Part shown: piece by piece, positions 1-12,336 of the stretch
How positions within the stretch are numbered: the first letter of the stretch is position 1
Layout: each line of letters starts with the position of its first letter
Source of the DNA: Larix kaempferi
Taxonomy: Eukaryota > Streptophyta > Pinopsida > Pinales > Pinaceae
Direction of reading: 5' to 3'
NCBI GenBank assembly: GCA_027924585.1
Contig: BSBM01000150.1
Span: 13,631,001-13,695,000, forward strand
Length of the DNA: 64,000 nt
The notes under the pieces: generated by a model
The model's input: only the letters and a program-made list of their open reading frames with translations
The model's database searches: none
Told to the model about the DNA's origin: nothing
Position numbers and translations under genes: made by a program

Positions 1-485
1 TGAATAATAAAAAAATCATAATAAAACGGTGCAAACAATGGAAGGCATAAAATCATGGATCCTTGAGCCCAAAGGACCCCATCTTCGGAAACATTATCAA
101 TCAGTTCGCTTACCGGAGCATCATAAAGTTCTCCTTGAATCAGAAAAATCTTAGGAAGAGGCATATTACACCCTCATGCTGACTTGTCACTTTATGGCTT
201 CTTTGTTGCACCTCCTCCTCAAATCTGAAATCCATGCTGCAAAGGGCCAACAAGTCTTGATCCAAATCTAATGTACTCTCTAGGACATTATCTTCAATCA
301 CCTAAAAATCTTCATACTTTTCCGGATCTGCTTCATCATTTTAATAATTCTCAAGCACATAATGATTTTTCACTTGTTGATTCTGCTCTAAAGCATCAAA
401 TCGATCACTAAGATCATGGAATTGATTCAACAAGATATTCCTATTTTTAGCCAGTAGGAAAAAGATATCCTCTTCTGCATTAGCT
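1..485 (-). pseudogene. possible retroelement coding remnant, N-terminal part
   Basis: Read on the minus strand, an ATG at about 490 opens a hydrophilic stretch beginning MAANAEEDIFFLLAKNRN. It is followed by a heptad-like segment and an acidic region with two in-frame stops, and a frame change then restores a readable stretch near 150-1. The Gln/Glu-rich start followed by acidic sequence resembles the start of a Ty3/gypsy gag-like protein. I see no zinc knuckle, protease or RT within the window, so the family is a guess. It runs off the left edge. Confidence 0.25.
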
Positions 486-1308
486 GCCATAGGAACAATG
501 TGAAAGGATGACGAAACGCAGATACAGTGATATATGAATATTTAAAACTTCTTTACCAGGATTGTTTCCTCAATGGAGTCACCTGTGTGGAGTTGCCCAG
601 TGAACAACCAAAATTTTCAATAAAAACCTATTCACCAATGTCATGTAGCCTGATGCTACAATCTCAGGAACCCTGGCTAGCTCTGTGGAAATCATGCCAT
701 AATGTTAGCACTTGAAACCATTCGATAACAAGGTAACCAGGATTTGGATTATTGTCACCACAATCCAGTTTTTCTGCACTTCGTGTTAGCCTCAAGAGGG
801 ACTTCCTAAAGAATCTGATTTAAAATAATAAACTTTAACCTGCAAAAGGCAACCTCATTAAAATGTCTTTTTAATAGAATTTAAAGGAAGCTTTTTTCAT
901 AAAAGTGATCTTAGATATGCAAAAATGGGTCAATTATATTTCTGTGTTAAATAAACATACATCAAGCACAAAAGTACAGATTTACGTATAAATACCCTTT
1001 AAGACCTCTCCATGAAAACATGTGATTTGCACCTTCTAATCTGCAAGAATATCCTAGAGATCTGCAAGTACCACTGCTGTATAATGTAAAATAAATGATA
1101 TTAATCTTTTTAAAATAGATCAATGCCTGAATCCCTAGGGTTATGGAGTTATAAAAGAACAAAATTGCACAAGTAGATGCTAATCTAAGTTGCACAACTT
1201 GGAAAAGACTAGAAAAAGTAAGCTAACACATCCCAAATAATAGATTGGCTGCCAAAAGTATTTCATCTTTATAACCAGACTGCAAATATAGTTTTCTAGA
1301 GATAGAAG
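486..1308. other. no gene seen; possible leader of the preceding remnant
   Basis: AT-rich sequence without a convincing reading frame. It may be the untranslated leader and part of an LTR of the minus-strand remnant on its left, but I found no clear primer-binding site or LTR end. The last five bases (AGAAG) are the left target-site duplication of the adjoining solo LTR. Confidence 0.3.
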
Positions 1309-1947
1309 TGTTAGAGTTTGCACTTTAATTCAATTTAACTAGGATCTTTAACTGAAAGAATAACAAGCATAGCAAAACACAATAGACACAATAGTTTTCC
1401 TCGGGAAACCATAAAGGAGAAAACCCCACAACTTCCTCAAAGATAGATTCATCACTAATACAATATCACAAAATGGAAAACTCAAAAATAGGAAGTCTTC
1501 TGCAGCTCTCTCTTCTTTCTCCTCAGCGAACTTGTCTTCTCTCTTGCTTATGCGAACTTGAGTGAGTGAGTGGTGTGTCCAAATGAGAGAGCAAGCTCTC
1601 TATTTATACTTTATGTTTGGGCAACCTAATTCCCAATTAGGTCGGCCTCACTAACCTGACTGGGCTGACCTGTCATAGGGAGACTCAATAAAACATTTTA
1701 CATTTGACTTTAGGGGATCTAATGCCCCGACTTACAATGGAGGTTTTACATCAATGACCTTGCATGACTAGACATAATAATGACACCCCAAACGGAGGAA
1801 AACAATCTCCGTCGGAGGTACAAGTAAAATATGTTGATTTTTTAGCAGCATCGAGAGCCATTCTCCAGGAGAATGGAGGCACCTGGTCAGTTACCAGGGT
1901 TGATCAATATGTTTAGTCTGGGGCTGAAGCTCAGCCTAGGGCTGAGG

Positions 1948-4900
1948 CTATGCTCCAGGGAATCGCTCTACCTGGCTACGCTTCGCTCCCGATTCGTGAT
2001 CCTGGAGGAATCGATCCCGGAATCGCGATTCCTCATCGATTCCTCCCGGGATCGATTTCGAAATTCGCGATTCCTAGGTGAAAAAAACGATCCCTGGAAT
2101 TTCAGGAATCGATCCGGAATTGACACTTCCGGATCGATTCCTGAGCGATTCCGGGCTAAAAAAACACTCCCGAAATTGATTCCGGGCAAAAAAAACGCTC
2201 CCGAAATCGATTCCTCTGCGATTCCGTGGGCTTGGCGGACTTGATGAGGATTTTTCTCATTTTTGCATTTTGTTTTTTGTTTTTTAGGGATTGGCTAGGG
2301 TTAATTTGGGCAAATAAAGTGTATTGGACTCCATTTGGACTCATTCTATTCCTCATTTCATTGATTTCACTTCTCTTGCTAGGGCTTGGAGTGGGTTTGC
2401 TAGTTGTTTGAGAGCAAATTTGTGGGAGCTTGGAGGGGAGATTGAAGGCTTCTATTTGTGAGAGCTTGGAAGGGAGATTGAAGGCTTCCATCAACCACCA
2501 TTGAAGAGCTAAAAGGTAGGCTCTAAAAGCCCAATCTTTGTTTGTTTTTGAAAAAATATTTCACTATGTTAAAAAATTTAAACCTTGCAATGCTCTCTTC
2601 TCCTACTCGTTCCAATTCCTTCTTCTCCATCATTCTATTGCAGGCAACAAGTGACTCTCATCTTGAATCAAGAAACATGATGGGTATGTGGTTATGGCTT
2701 TTGGTTCCACTTCTCATTATGATGGTGTTGGGAAGCAGATATGGTGGTGGTAGTGATGAGGGGGAAGAGGTAGAGAGTGACACATACCATGGAGAAGAGG
2801 AGGAAGGGGAAGAGGGTGATGATGATGAGAATGAGAGTGATCAGGGGCAAAAACAAAAAGACACAACACCTTTGTGGAAGTATGTGACAAGGCTTGGGGG
2901 AGGGGGAGGGGGTGGAACCACAAAGTTTATATGCCCCCATTGTAATAAAACTTACACAGGTTCATATACCCGGGTGAGAAAGCATTTTTGTGGGATTATG
3001 CCATGCGATCAAGGTAAGGCTATTGGAGTCAAAACCTGTGACAAAGTGCTAGCTAAAGAGAGAAATAAATACAAGATGGAAGAAGAGGGCGCTCAAAACA
3101 ATTCCAAGAGATCAAGGGTTGAATTTGAATCCTCACAGAGAATGTTTGGTAGTGGAATTGGAGCTGGATCATCATCGGCTCGATCGGGACCCTCATCTCC
3201 CCATGGAATCTCGCCTATGCGAAGAACATTATCGGATTTCCTTGACCAAGGTTGTAGAGATGATGTGGATTCAAAAGTTTATAGGTTTCTCTATGCATGT
3301 GGTGTGCCATTCAATGTTCTTCGCTCACCCTATTGGCATGAAATGGTACAAGCCATCAATGGTGCCCCTTAAGGATACAGAAGCCCTGGGTATGACAAAG
3401 CTAGAACCATGGGACTTGATAGGGAAAGAGCCAAAATCAATGGTGCTCTTGGAAAGTTTACAAATGATTGATCCAACTATGGGGTATCCATTGTATCTGA
3501 TGGGTGGACAAATGTTAAAGGCAAGTCATTGATAAATATTCTTGGCATTTCTGCTAGCGGTGCGATCTTCCTTTCAGCCCATGGCTACTCAGATCACTAC
3601 AAGACCAGTATTAATATTGCACAACCATTACTTAAAACCATTCAGGAGATTGGGCCATACAATGTCATTCAAGTCATCACTGATAATGCTACTAATTGTA
3701 AGGCAACAGGAGCAATCATTGAGGATAAGTGTCCCAACATATTTTGGTTAGGGTGTTTGGTTCACACATTGAACCTTTTGATGCATGATATTGTTAAGAT
3801 GAAGGACCCTAATTACCGATGGATTGGTGCCTTGTACAAGAGAGGTAAGAAAATGATCAAATTTATTACCAATCATAGCATGGCCCACCACATTTTTCGC
3901 AATCACTCTAGGTTGGAGCTATTGACGATTGCAAAGACTAGATTTGCTAGCTACTACCTCACCTTTAGGAGGCTTTTGCATATGTCCTTACCCCAAAATA
4001 CTATTCTCCAATTTGGTTGGCCCAACCTGCACATGGGGGTGGAGTTAGAAAAAAACCCCACATAGATACAGAGGTGCAAAATGGGTATATGCTTGCATTA
4101 GACAAGTTGGTTCCTGATGAGGATGAGTGTGCTCAAGTACAGAGTGAATTGAGCGAATACATCAATGAGCATGGAGCCTTTGGTACCTTGCATGCAACCA
4201 AAGATCGAGATAGATTGGATCCGTTGGTGGAGCATGTATGGCTCTGGAGCCACATATTTGCATAAATTGGCGGTGAGGGTGCTTTCACAGGTTGTTAATA
4301 ACTCTTCTGCAGAGAGGTGTTGGAGCACCTACAACTTCATCCACAGTGTAAAGAGAAACAGTTTGAATGTAGAATGCGCAGAAAGCTTGGTTTATGTGCA
4401 CTACAACTTGAGGTTGTTGTCCCATTATTGTGAGGCGGCTAAGAATGATAGAACATTTTTGACTTGGGACAACAATCTAGAGGAGGCTAATGTAGAGGAT
4501 GGAGCCATAGCATTAGAGCGCTTGGAGGTTGAACTATTGGGTGATCATGATGATCCAATTCATACTACAGGTACCCGTACATAGATGCCACAACTTTCCA
4601 AATGCAACAATTTTTCCTTTAGCTTCACAACGTCCAACAGTCCGTGGGGGCCATTCATCTTCTTCTCATGTTCCACAATCACTTCCAGCAGCTCCTATTC
4701 CACCTAGACCACGAGAAAAGAAATTGGAAGTTTCTCGTGGCAAGCAGAAAGCTTAGTAGATACTAGATAGTATCATAGTACTTTGTATTTCATGTTTATT
4801 ACGGCCTATTTTGTAAACATTATGGCCTAGTTTGATGGCAAATATTATATGTTGAAATTTGAAGGTTGGTGTTGTTGATGATTGATGATTTGATGATGAT

Positions 4901-5179
4901 CATTTAATGACAATGTTATAAGTTATAGCTCCTAGATGATTGATGTTATATCAATGTGTACTAAATGGTTATATGAATATCTATGTTTTCATGTTTTCTA
5001 TAGCTAATTTGGCATAATACATGTTTTTTTTAATATATATGCATCAAAATATATTAAAATATATATTATATAAAAAACGCTCCCGAAACGCTCCAAAAAC
5101 GGAAAGTTTTGAAAATTTCGCTTTTTGCTCCCGCTCCCACTCCCGCTTCCCGCTTCGCTCTGCTCTCCCAACAACCTTG
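1948..5179 (+). mobile_element. hAT-superfamily DNA transposon 1, degenerate
   Basis: The insertion splits the 5' LTR of copia B: the LTR sequence left of 1940 and right of 5187 is continuous in the other LTR. It is flanked by an 8-bp duplication GGCTGAGG (1940-1947 and 5180-5187), the length typical of hAT. The right end read inward begins CAAGGTTGTTGGG and the left end CTATGCTCCAGGG, a weak terminal inverted repeat. Both subterminal regions are GC-rich; the left one is full of GGAATCGATTCC-like motifs and the right one of CTCCCG motifs. It carries a broken transposase gene. Confidence 0.88.
2677..4584 (+). pseudogene. hAT transposase, broken and internally deleted
   Basis: The order of domains is an acidic N-terminus, a glycine run, a BED zinc finger (FICPHCNKTYTG then HFCG, about 2930-2995), and a DUF659-type catalytic segment (VSDGWTN, then ITDNATNCKATG near 3675). 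The C-terminal hAT dimerisation region follows (HKLAVRVLSQ...AERCWST, then YVHYNLRLL, about 4260-4420). Two in-frame stops (TAA at 3370, TGA at about 3466) and a frame change near 4220 break it. The middle of the protein, usually a few hundred residues, is missing at a junction near 4010-4030. A possible 5' UTR intron (GT at about 2515, AG at about 2643) precedes the gene. It is not functional as it stands. Confidence 0.85.
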
Positions 5180-6551
5180 GGCTGAGGACCATTCCTAGAG
5201 AATGGGGGACTTGGTCAAGGACCAGGGGATTGATCAACACGTTCAGTCATGACATTGGAGCTCAGCCTGGGGTTGAGAGCCATTCTTCAAGAATGGAGGC
5301 TCTTGGTCAGTTACCAAGTTGTTGACCTTGGTGAACCTTCAGCCTAGGGCTGAAGAACTTGGTCAGGGACCAGGACCCGGTTTGGGACCAGGACATTGAT
5401 TTAATCAACGTGAAGTCCTAGATTGGATCTAGGCAAGTATTGCACTTCTTGAGGGATTGGCCAACCCTTGTTGATGTACCTAACACATGACTTTGGTTTA
5501 GTAAGGAGAGCAAGAGAAACAATGATAATCTTCTGTATTTATGATGATGTACTTGAATGGTTGACCAAGAGACCCATTGTTGGTCCAAGAACCCCAATGG
5601 GATACCAAGAGACCCTTAATGGTCCAAGAACCCCTTTAAGTAACTAAGAGACCCCTCGAAGGTCCAAGAGCCCACCTATTGAAAGCTAAAGGGTCAAAGG
5701 TTAAAAGTTAAAGTTAAAAGATGAATTTAAAAGATAAAAATTAAAAAGGTTAAAATTAATTTTTTAATATAATTTTAATCTTTTATTTAAAGGATAAAAA
5801 ATTAAAAGTTAAAATTAGTATTTTAATTTAATTTTTTAATCTTTTAATTAAAAATAAAAAATAAAAATTAAAAGTTAAAATTAATTTTTAATTTAATTTT
5901 TAATCTTATAATTATTCCTAAAACTAAGGGTATGTCCTCTATAAGTATAAATTAAAGTGACTTTCATTTGAAAATTATCTTCACACAAGAACTTCCTCTC
6001 TGTTTTCGTGGGGCATCTTATTTTCAGCAGGAGCTGTAAGAAGTTTTATTTTCAGCAGGAGCAGCAACAAGTTTTATTTTATTTTTTATCTAACGCAGCC
6101 GAGTTTTACTAGCAGCCCAGCTAGAGGCTGCCCTACCAGGCTAAGCCTTTGTCATAGTCTTTATTTACTCAGCCAAGAGGAAGTTAGGGCCTCCTCCAGT
6201 AGGCCGTGGATTATTTGAGATCTGCCCTAGCAGGTCGAGCCCTGTTAGGGCCTCTTTTCTTCAACAACAGACAGGCCGAGCCTGTTAGGGTCTCCTATCT
6301 TCACCAGCAGAGAAGACAGAGCCCTAATTAGGGCATACTCAGTTCTGATCAGGCTTTTTGAGTAGGTCGAAGTCAGCTCAGTCTCTGCTTCAGTCAACTG
6401 CAGTCAACACCAGTCAACTTCAGCCAACTGCAGTCAACAGCAAATCAGAATTTGATCTCTTATTATTATTTACTGTCAATGATCTAATGCTGTTGAAGTT
6501 TAAGATGAAAACTTCTTTTATGTTATCTCAGATCTATGTTAAAAATTAACA

Positions 6552-6563
6552 TGGTATCAGAGC
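6552..6563 (+). promoter_or_regulatory. primer-binding site of copia B
   Basis: TGGTATCAGAGC directly follows the 5' LTR. It is complementary to the 3' end of plant initiator tRNA-Met, the usual primer for copia elements. Confidence 0.9.
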
Positions 6564-6676
6564 TTTGGGTGTGAAAAAGGGCATTTTTTTGGAGCAGCAT
6601 ACTGTCACTCACGTGATCCAAGAACAGATTTGAGAAGTATAAATTTCTTGTTGAATTAATTCAGCAGTCCACAAGC

Positions 6677-9600
6677 ATGGCTTCAGTATCTTTCAGACTT
6701 GAAGACAGACTTGAAGGATCATCTAACTTCAACTCCTGGAAGGCAAGGATATTGGCCACACTAGAAGAAAATGATCTAGATGATCTGGTCACATAGGTTG
6801 TAGATGAACCTACTTCAGCTGCAGGAAGGGCAGCATTCAAAAGGAAGCAAGCCAAGGCAAGAAGAATCATTTATGATTCAGTCAAAGAAATCCTAATGCC
6901 TGTCATAACTTCATTGAAGACTGCTAAAGAATGTTTTGACACCTTGAAAAATTGGTATGAGAAGAAAGCTCCTAGCCAGAAGAGGGTTTTGAAGAACAAG
7001 CTTCACACCTTGAAGTTGGAAAAGGATGAAAGTGTAGCCTCATTCTTCTCAAAAATTTCTCAGGTAAAGGATCAACTCCTAGCTATTGGTATTACTGTAG
7101 ATGATGATGATCTTGTTCAAACTGTTGTTGATGGAATCCCTAGCTCTTGGGAAACTTTTATCTTTGCTGTAAATGGTCGTGAAGTACAAACAGATTTTGA
7201 AAGATTATGGGACGATTGTTTACAAGAAGAAGGAAGAATACAAAGCAGAAACGGTGGCTCTAAGGAAGGGAATCTTGCTCTTGCCGCCAAGACAAAGAAA
7301 GTCAAGAAATTCTTTCATCAAAAGAACAAGGGTAAGAAGCCTCAAGGTAAGCAATTTGATGTGTTAAGAATTTAATGTTTCAATTGTCACAGGATGGGAC
7401 ACTTTACCAAAAATTGTAGGCAACCAAAGAGAAAGTTCAAAGGAAAGTACCAAGCTTCAACTGCAGAAGAAGAAGAGCCAAAGCAAAAGAAAAATAAGAA
7501 GACAACCAAGGAACAAGAACCAAGAAGAGAGTACTATTTGGTTTCAGCTCTCTCAGGATCCATCACAAACAGTGACAAGTCTTGGTTAATTGACAGTGGA
7601 GCCTCCAAACATATGACAGGATTCCGAGAAGCCATTACAACCTTCAGAAAGATGAAATTCACTGCTTAGTTGGAGCTTGGAGATGATACTACTTATGACA
7701 TTGAAGGAGTTGGTTCAACATCTTTTCAACTTAGCTCAGGGAGTACCCTACATATTGAAGAAATATTGTATGTTCTTGCCTTAAATAAGAATCTCCTCTC
7801 AGTTGCATGCTTAGAAGATAAAGGTTACAGAGTAATCTTTATGGATAAAAAGGTTCTTCTGTGGTCAAAGAATGAAAAGATGAAATCAGTTGAGACAATT
7901 GGGATTCGAGAGGGAGGACTTTACAAAACTTTTGGACACTCTATTCTGGCATTGGTCCATGACACCATCAACCCATGTGAATTATGGCATCGAAGGTTTG
8001 GACACCTCCATTACAAAGCCCTTCCTGGTTTACAAAAGATGGTAACAGGTATGCCTGAATTTTTTGATGAGCATAATGGTGTCTGTAAAGGTTGTTCTCT
8101 TAGAAAGCATATGAAGAAAACTTTTTCTAACAGTAATAGTAGATCTAAAGGGATTTTAGATCTAATCTATTCAGATATATGTGGTCCTATGACTTCATCC
8201 TCTATGAGTGGGTGTCTGTGTTATGTGATTTTCATAGATGATCGCTCCCGCGAAGCTTGCATATATTTTTTGAAGACAAAGAATGAAACTTTTGATAAGT
8301 TCAAAGAGTTCAAGGCACTAGTTGAAAATCAGACAGGAAGACATATCCGCATCTTGAGATCAGATAATGGGGGTGAGTTTGAGTCTCACCACTTCGATGA
8401 TCTATGCCAAGAAGCAGGAATCAAGAGGGAGTTGATTGTACCCTACAACCCTCAACAGAATGGAGTTGCAGAAAGAAAGAACATATCGATATGTGAAGCT
8501 ACCAGAGCTATGATTTGTGATCTAGATCTTCCACTATCTCTATGGGTTGAGGCTGCTTCCACTGCAGTTTACATCTAGAACAGATGCCCTCATAGTATCT
8601 TGGGGGAAAAGACTCCAGAAGAAGTGTTCACAAGTAAGAAGCCAACAGTTGATCATATGAGGATTTTTGGCACCCTTGTCTATATTCATCTGCCAAAAGA
8701 AAAGAGAACAAAGTTGGAACCTTCTGGAAAGAAAGGTACGTTTGTTGGTTACAGTGAAAGCTCAAAATCTTATCGTATCTATGTTCCAGGACAGAGGTAC
8801 ATTGAGGTTAGCAGAGATGTGATTTTGCATGAAGAAGCTGCTTTCCGTCGATCTAACGTGCTTTCAATTGTCCCAAATTCTCCCTCTTCAGAAATCCCAG
8901 ATTCTCCTCTTTCAAATGATCAAGAGGAAGATGAAGATATGCATCAAGTTCAAGATGATGCAATAGAACCAGAAATGCCTACTGAAGTTTTGCTTGACAC
9001 TCCTCCTTCTAAAAGAAGACCTGCTTGGTTTCGTGAAACTCTTCAGGAAGTGGAAAAACATAAAGCTCCTTCGGGGACTTTCAGAGAAAGTAAGAAGCCT
9101 CAAAAGTACTCCAGTCTTATTACTCAGTTGGGACATCTCATTGATGCAGAACCTTCCACCTATGAGGAAGCATCAAAATTACAGGTATGGAAAGATGCAA
9201 TGACAGAGGAGTACAATTCCATCATTAAGAATGATGTATGGGAAGTGGTCCCGAAGGGTAAGGTCTTATCAATTTTTCACTTTCGCATGTATAGTATTCC
9301 CCATAGTAAGTGCATTTCCCCTACTATAGGGATGCCCCTCAAATGGATTTACAAAATCAAGCATGCTGCTGATGGGAGCATTGAAAAGTATAGAGCAAGG
9401 TTCGTAGCTTGTGGCTTTTCTCAGAAGGAAGGTATAGACTATGACGAGACCTTTGCTCCTGTTGCTAGATACACTACTATCAGAACAATTATGTCCCTCC
9501 CTGCAGTATTTTGATGGAAACTGTACCAAATGGATGTAAAGACAACCTTCCTTAATGGAAAAATAGAAGAAGAGGTTTATCTAGAGCAACCAGAAGGATT

Positions 9601-10722
9601 TGTGATCCGCAAACTGAAGAAAGCTTTGTATGGATTAAAACAAGCTCCAAGGGTTTGGTATGCAAGAATTGACAGTTACCTCCACAACTTGGGTTTCTCC
9701 AAGAGTACTGCTGACTCTAACTTGTATTTCAAAGTTGTACAAAATCATCCTCTGATTTTGGTTTTATATGTTGACGATTTGTTCCTTACTGGGGAAGATC
9801 AATTGATAGCCCAGTGTAAGAGGGAGCTCACTTCAGAATTCGAGATGAAGGATCTGGGTCTAATGCATTATTTTCTTGGTCTAGAAGTCTGGCAAAATCC
9901 AGATGAGATATTCCTTGCACAAGGAAAGTGTGCAGTTTATATACTGCGAAGATTTGGGATGCAAGACTGCAAACCCATGAACACACCAATGGTGTCAAAT
10001 TTAAAGAAGCTTCATGAGACAGCTTCTTGCTCAAATTCAGTGGATCCTACCTCATACCGCTAGTTTATTGGATCATTGATGTACTTGGTACATACTAGAC
10101 CAGATATCTGTTATGCAGTAAGTGCACTAAGTCAGTTTATGTTTGAGCCTAAGCACATACATTGGGTTGTTGCAAAGCATGTGCTTAGATATGTGCGGGG
10201 CACTATTAATTATGGACTCAGATACACTTCTAGCAGTGGAGTAATGTTACTTGTTTATGCAGACTTTGATTGGGCTGGTAGTGCTGTGGATCGAAAAAGC
10301 ACATCCGGATATTGCTTTAGTTTGGGATCAGCCATGATCTCAAGGTCCAGTAGGAAACAAGGCTCCATAGCTCAGAGCACTGCAAAAGCTGAATATATTG
10401 CTGCTAGTGATGCCTGTAAAGAGGCGTGTGGCTTAGAAAGCTACTAACTAATTTGTTTGATGGAAAGCTTGAGCCAACTGTTATCCATTATGATAACCAA
10501 AGTTGCATAAAGCTTTCAGAGAACCCAGTGTTTCATGATAGATCGAAACACATTGAGATGAAGTATCACTTCATTAGAGATATGGTACAAAGAGGTGCCA
10601 TGAGACTTCAGTACATACGTACAGATGAGCAGATTGCTGATATATTGACCAAGCCTTTATCATTGACGAAGTTTGTGTACTTCCGAGATAAGCTTGGGCT
10701 TTCAGAGAATGCCTCTCAGTGA
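6677..10722 (+). pseudogene. copia B gag-pol polyprotein, broken by stops and a frameshift
   Basis: A single reading frame starts at ATG 6677. In order it encodes a UBN2-type Gag, a CCHC zinc knuckle (CFNCHRMGHFTKNC, 7376), an aspartic protease (DSGASKHM, 7592) and an integrase. The integrase shows HHCC residues near 7985-8095, then YSDICGP, RSDNGGEF and NGVAERKN as the DDE core. RT follows ([22 protein letters not shown] at 9767), then RNase H to 10722. Stops lie at 6794 (TAG), 7373 (TAA), 7667 (TAG), 8576 (TAG), 9512 (TGA) and 10061 (TAG), and a 1-nt frameshift lies near 10430. At 9260-9340 the usual linker before KWIYKIKH is replaced by unrelated in-frame sequence. The family is certain; activity is excluded for this copy. 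Confidence 0.95.
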
Positions 10723-10729
10723 GAGGGAG
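10718..10729 (+). promoter_or_regulatory. polypurine tract of copia B
   Basis: The purine run GTGAGAGGGAG abuts the TG of the 3' LTR, where plus-strand DNA synthesis is primed in LTR elements. It overlaps the end of the coding region and its TGA stop. Confidence 0.8.
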
Positions 10730-12336
10730 TGTTGATTTTTTGAGCAGCATCGAGAACCATTCTCCAGGAGAATAGAGGCACCTGGTCAGTTACCAGGGTT
10801 GATCAATATGTTTAGTTTGGGACTGAAGCTCAGCCTGGGGCGGAGGTCCATTACTAGAGAATGGGGGACCTGGTCAAGGACCAGGGGATTGATCAACACG
10901 TTCAGTCAACCTTCAGCCTAGGGTTGAAGAACTTGGTCAGGGACCAGGACGTTGATTTAATCAACGGGAAGTCCTAGATTGGATCTAGGCAAGTATTGCA
11001 CTTCTTCTCCTTGGTCAGTAGAGTTATGGGATCTTCTTGAGGGATTGACCAACCCTTGTTGATGTACCTAACACATGACTTTGGTTTAGTAAGGAGAGCA
11101 AGAGAAACAATGATAATCTTCCGTATTTATGATGATGTACTTGAATGGTTGACCAAGAGACCCATTGTTGGTCCAAGAACCTCAATGGATGACCAAGAGA
11201 CCCTTAATGGTCCAAGAACCCCTTTAAGTAACTAAGAGACCCCTTCAAGGTCAAAGAGCCCACCTATTGAAAGCTAAAGGGTCAAAGGTTAAAGGGTCAA
11301 AGGTTAAAAGTTAAAGTTAAAAGTTGAATTTAAAAGATAAAAAATTAAAAAGGTTAAAATTAATTTTTTAATTTAATTTTTAATCTTCTATTTAAAGGAT
11401 AAAAAATTAAAAGTTAAAATTAATATTTTAATTTATTTTTTTAATCTTTTAATTAAAAGATAAAAATTAAAAGTTAAAATTAATTTTTAATCTTTTAATT
11501 ATTCCTAAAACTAAGGGTATGTCCTCTATAAATTAAAGTGACTTTCATTTGAAAATTATCTTCACACAAGAACTTCCTCTCTGTTTTTCGTGGGGCATCT
11601 TATTTTCAGCGGGAGCTGTAACAAGTCTTATTTTCAGCAGGAGCTGTAAGAAGTTTTATTTTCAGCAGGAGCAGCAACAAGTTTTTTTTATTTTTTATCT
11701 AAGGCAGCCGAGTTTTACCAGCAGCCCAGCTAGAGGCTGCCCTACCAGGCTAAGCCTTTGTCATAGTCTTTATTTACTCATCCAAGAGGAAGTTAGGGCC
11801 TGCTCCAGCAGGCCATGGATTATTTGAGATCTGCCCTATCAGGCCGAGCCCTGTTAGGGCCTCTTTTCTTTAGCAGCAGACAGGCCGAGCCTGTTAGGGA
11901 CTCTTATCTTCACCAGCAGAGAAGACAGAGCCCTAATTAGGGCACACTCAGTTCTGAGCAGCCTTTTCTGAGTAGGCCGAAGTCAGCTCAGTCTCTGCTT
12001 CAGTCAACTGCAGTAAACACCAGTCAACTGCAGTCAACACCAGTCAACTTCAGCCAACTGCAGTCAACAGCAAATCAGAATTTGATCTCTTGGTTTAAGT
12101 GTGACAAAGACATTTATGATGTAAAGTCTGCTTATTGTATTTACCGATGTAAAAATTCAGTCATCTCATATTGAGGAAGATTATCATTGTTTGGGGTTTT
12201 ATTCCTTGAAAGGTTTCCCTGTGAAAAATTGTGTTCTTGTGGATGTCTTCTTATTTACTGTCAATGATCTAATGCTGTTGAATTTTAAGATGAAAAGTTC
12301 TTTTATGTTATCTCAGATCTCTGTTAAAAATTAACA
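10730..12336 (+). repeat. 3' LTR of copia B
   Basis: About 1.6 kb, beginning TGTTGATTTTTTGAGCAGC and ending GTTAAAAATTAACA, the same termini as the 5' LTR. It lacks the hAT insertion and therefore gives the unbroken target sequence. It carries an additional block of about 160 bp near 12091-12250 that the 5' LTR lacks, and one more CAGTCAACT-type repeat unit near 12003-12072. The AT-rich tract of TTAAAA repeats lies at about 11270-11505. Confidence 0.92.
12091..12250 (+). pseudogene. probable LINE (zf-RVT region) fragment inside the copia B 3' LTR
   Basis: This block is absent from the 5' LTR, where a short ATTATTA-type stretch stands at the same place. One frame reads WFKCDKDIYDVKSAYCIYR up to a TGA. 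After a frame change comes WGFIP, stop, KVSL, stop, KIVFLW. The pattern of VKSAY followed by IW-x-P-x-K-x-FLW is that of the zf-RVT domain at the C-terminus of plant LINE reverse transcriptases. The assignment rests on a short motif only. No poly(A) tail or clear target duplication is visible. Confidence 0.45.

Larger units (their letters stand above)
1832..6551 (+). repeat. 5' LTR of copia B, interrupted by hAT1
   Basis: It begins TGTTGATTTTTT and ends GTTAAAAATTAACA directly before the primer-binding site. Without the hAT insertion and one copy of its target duplication it is about 1.48 kb. Its left part carries short inverted and duplicated blocks around CACCTGGTCAGTTACCAGG. A low-complexity tract of TTAAAA/GTTAAAATT repeats runs from about 5695 to 5915, and CAGTCAACT repeats lie near 6390-6440. 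Compared with the 3' LTR it has an extra block of roughly 90 bp near 5250-5330. Confidence 0.92.
1832..12336 (+). mobile_element. Ty1/copia LTR retrotransposon B, full length with nested hAT
   Basis: A complete element bounded by TG...CA LTRs (1832-6551 and 10730-12336), with a tRNA-Met-type primer-binding site at 6552, a gag-PR-IN-RT-RH coding region (6677-10722) and a polypurine tract just before the 3' LTR. The flanking repeat AAATA at 1827-1831 and 12337-12341 is a perfect 5-bp target-site duplication. The domain order, with integrase before RT, is diagnostic of copia. The coding region holds several stop codons and one frameshift, so this copy is not autonomous. Its 5' LTR is expanded by a 3.2-kb hAT insertion. 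Confidence 0.95.

Noticed and set aside
2156-2494. Frames on both strands at the left end of hAT1 (1873-2494)
   Set aside because: They run through the palindromic subterminal repeats and the LTR border, with no protein similarity I recognise.
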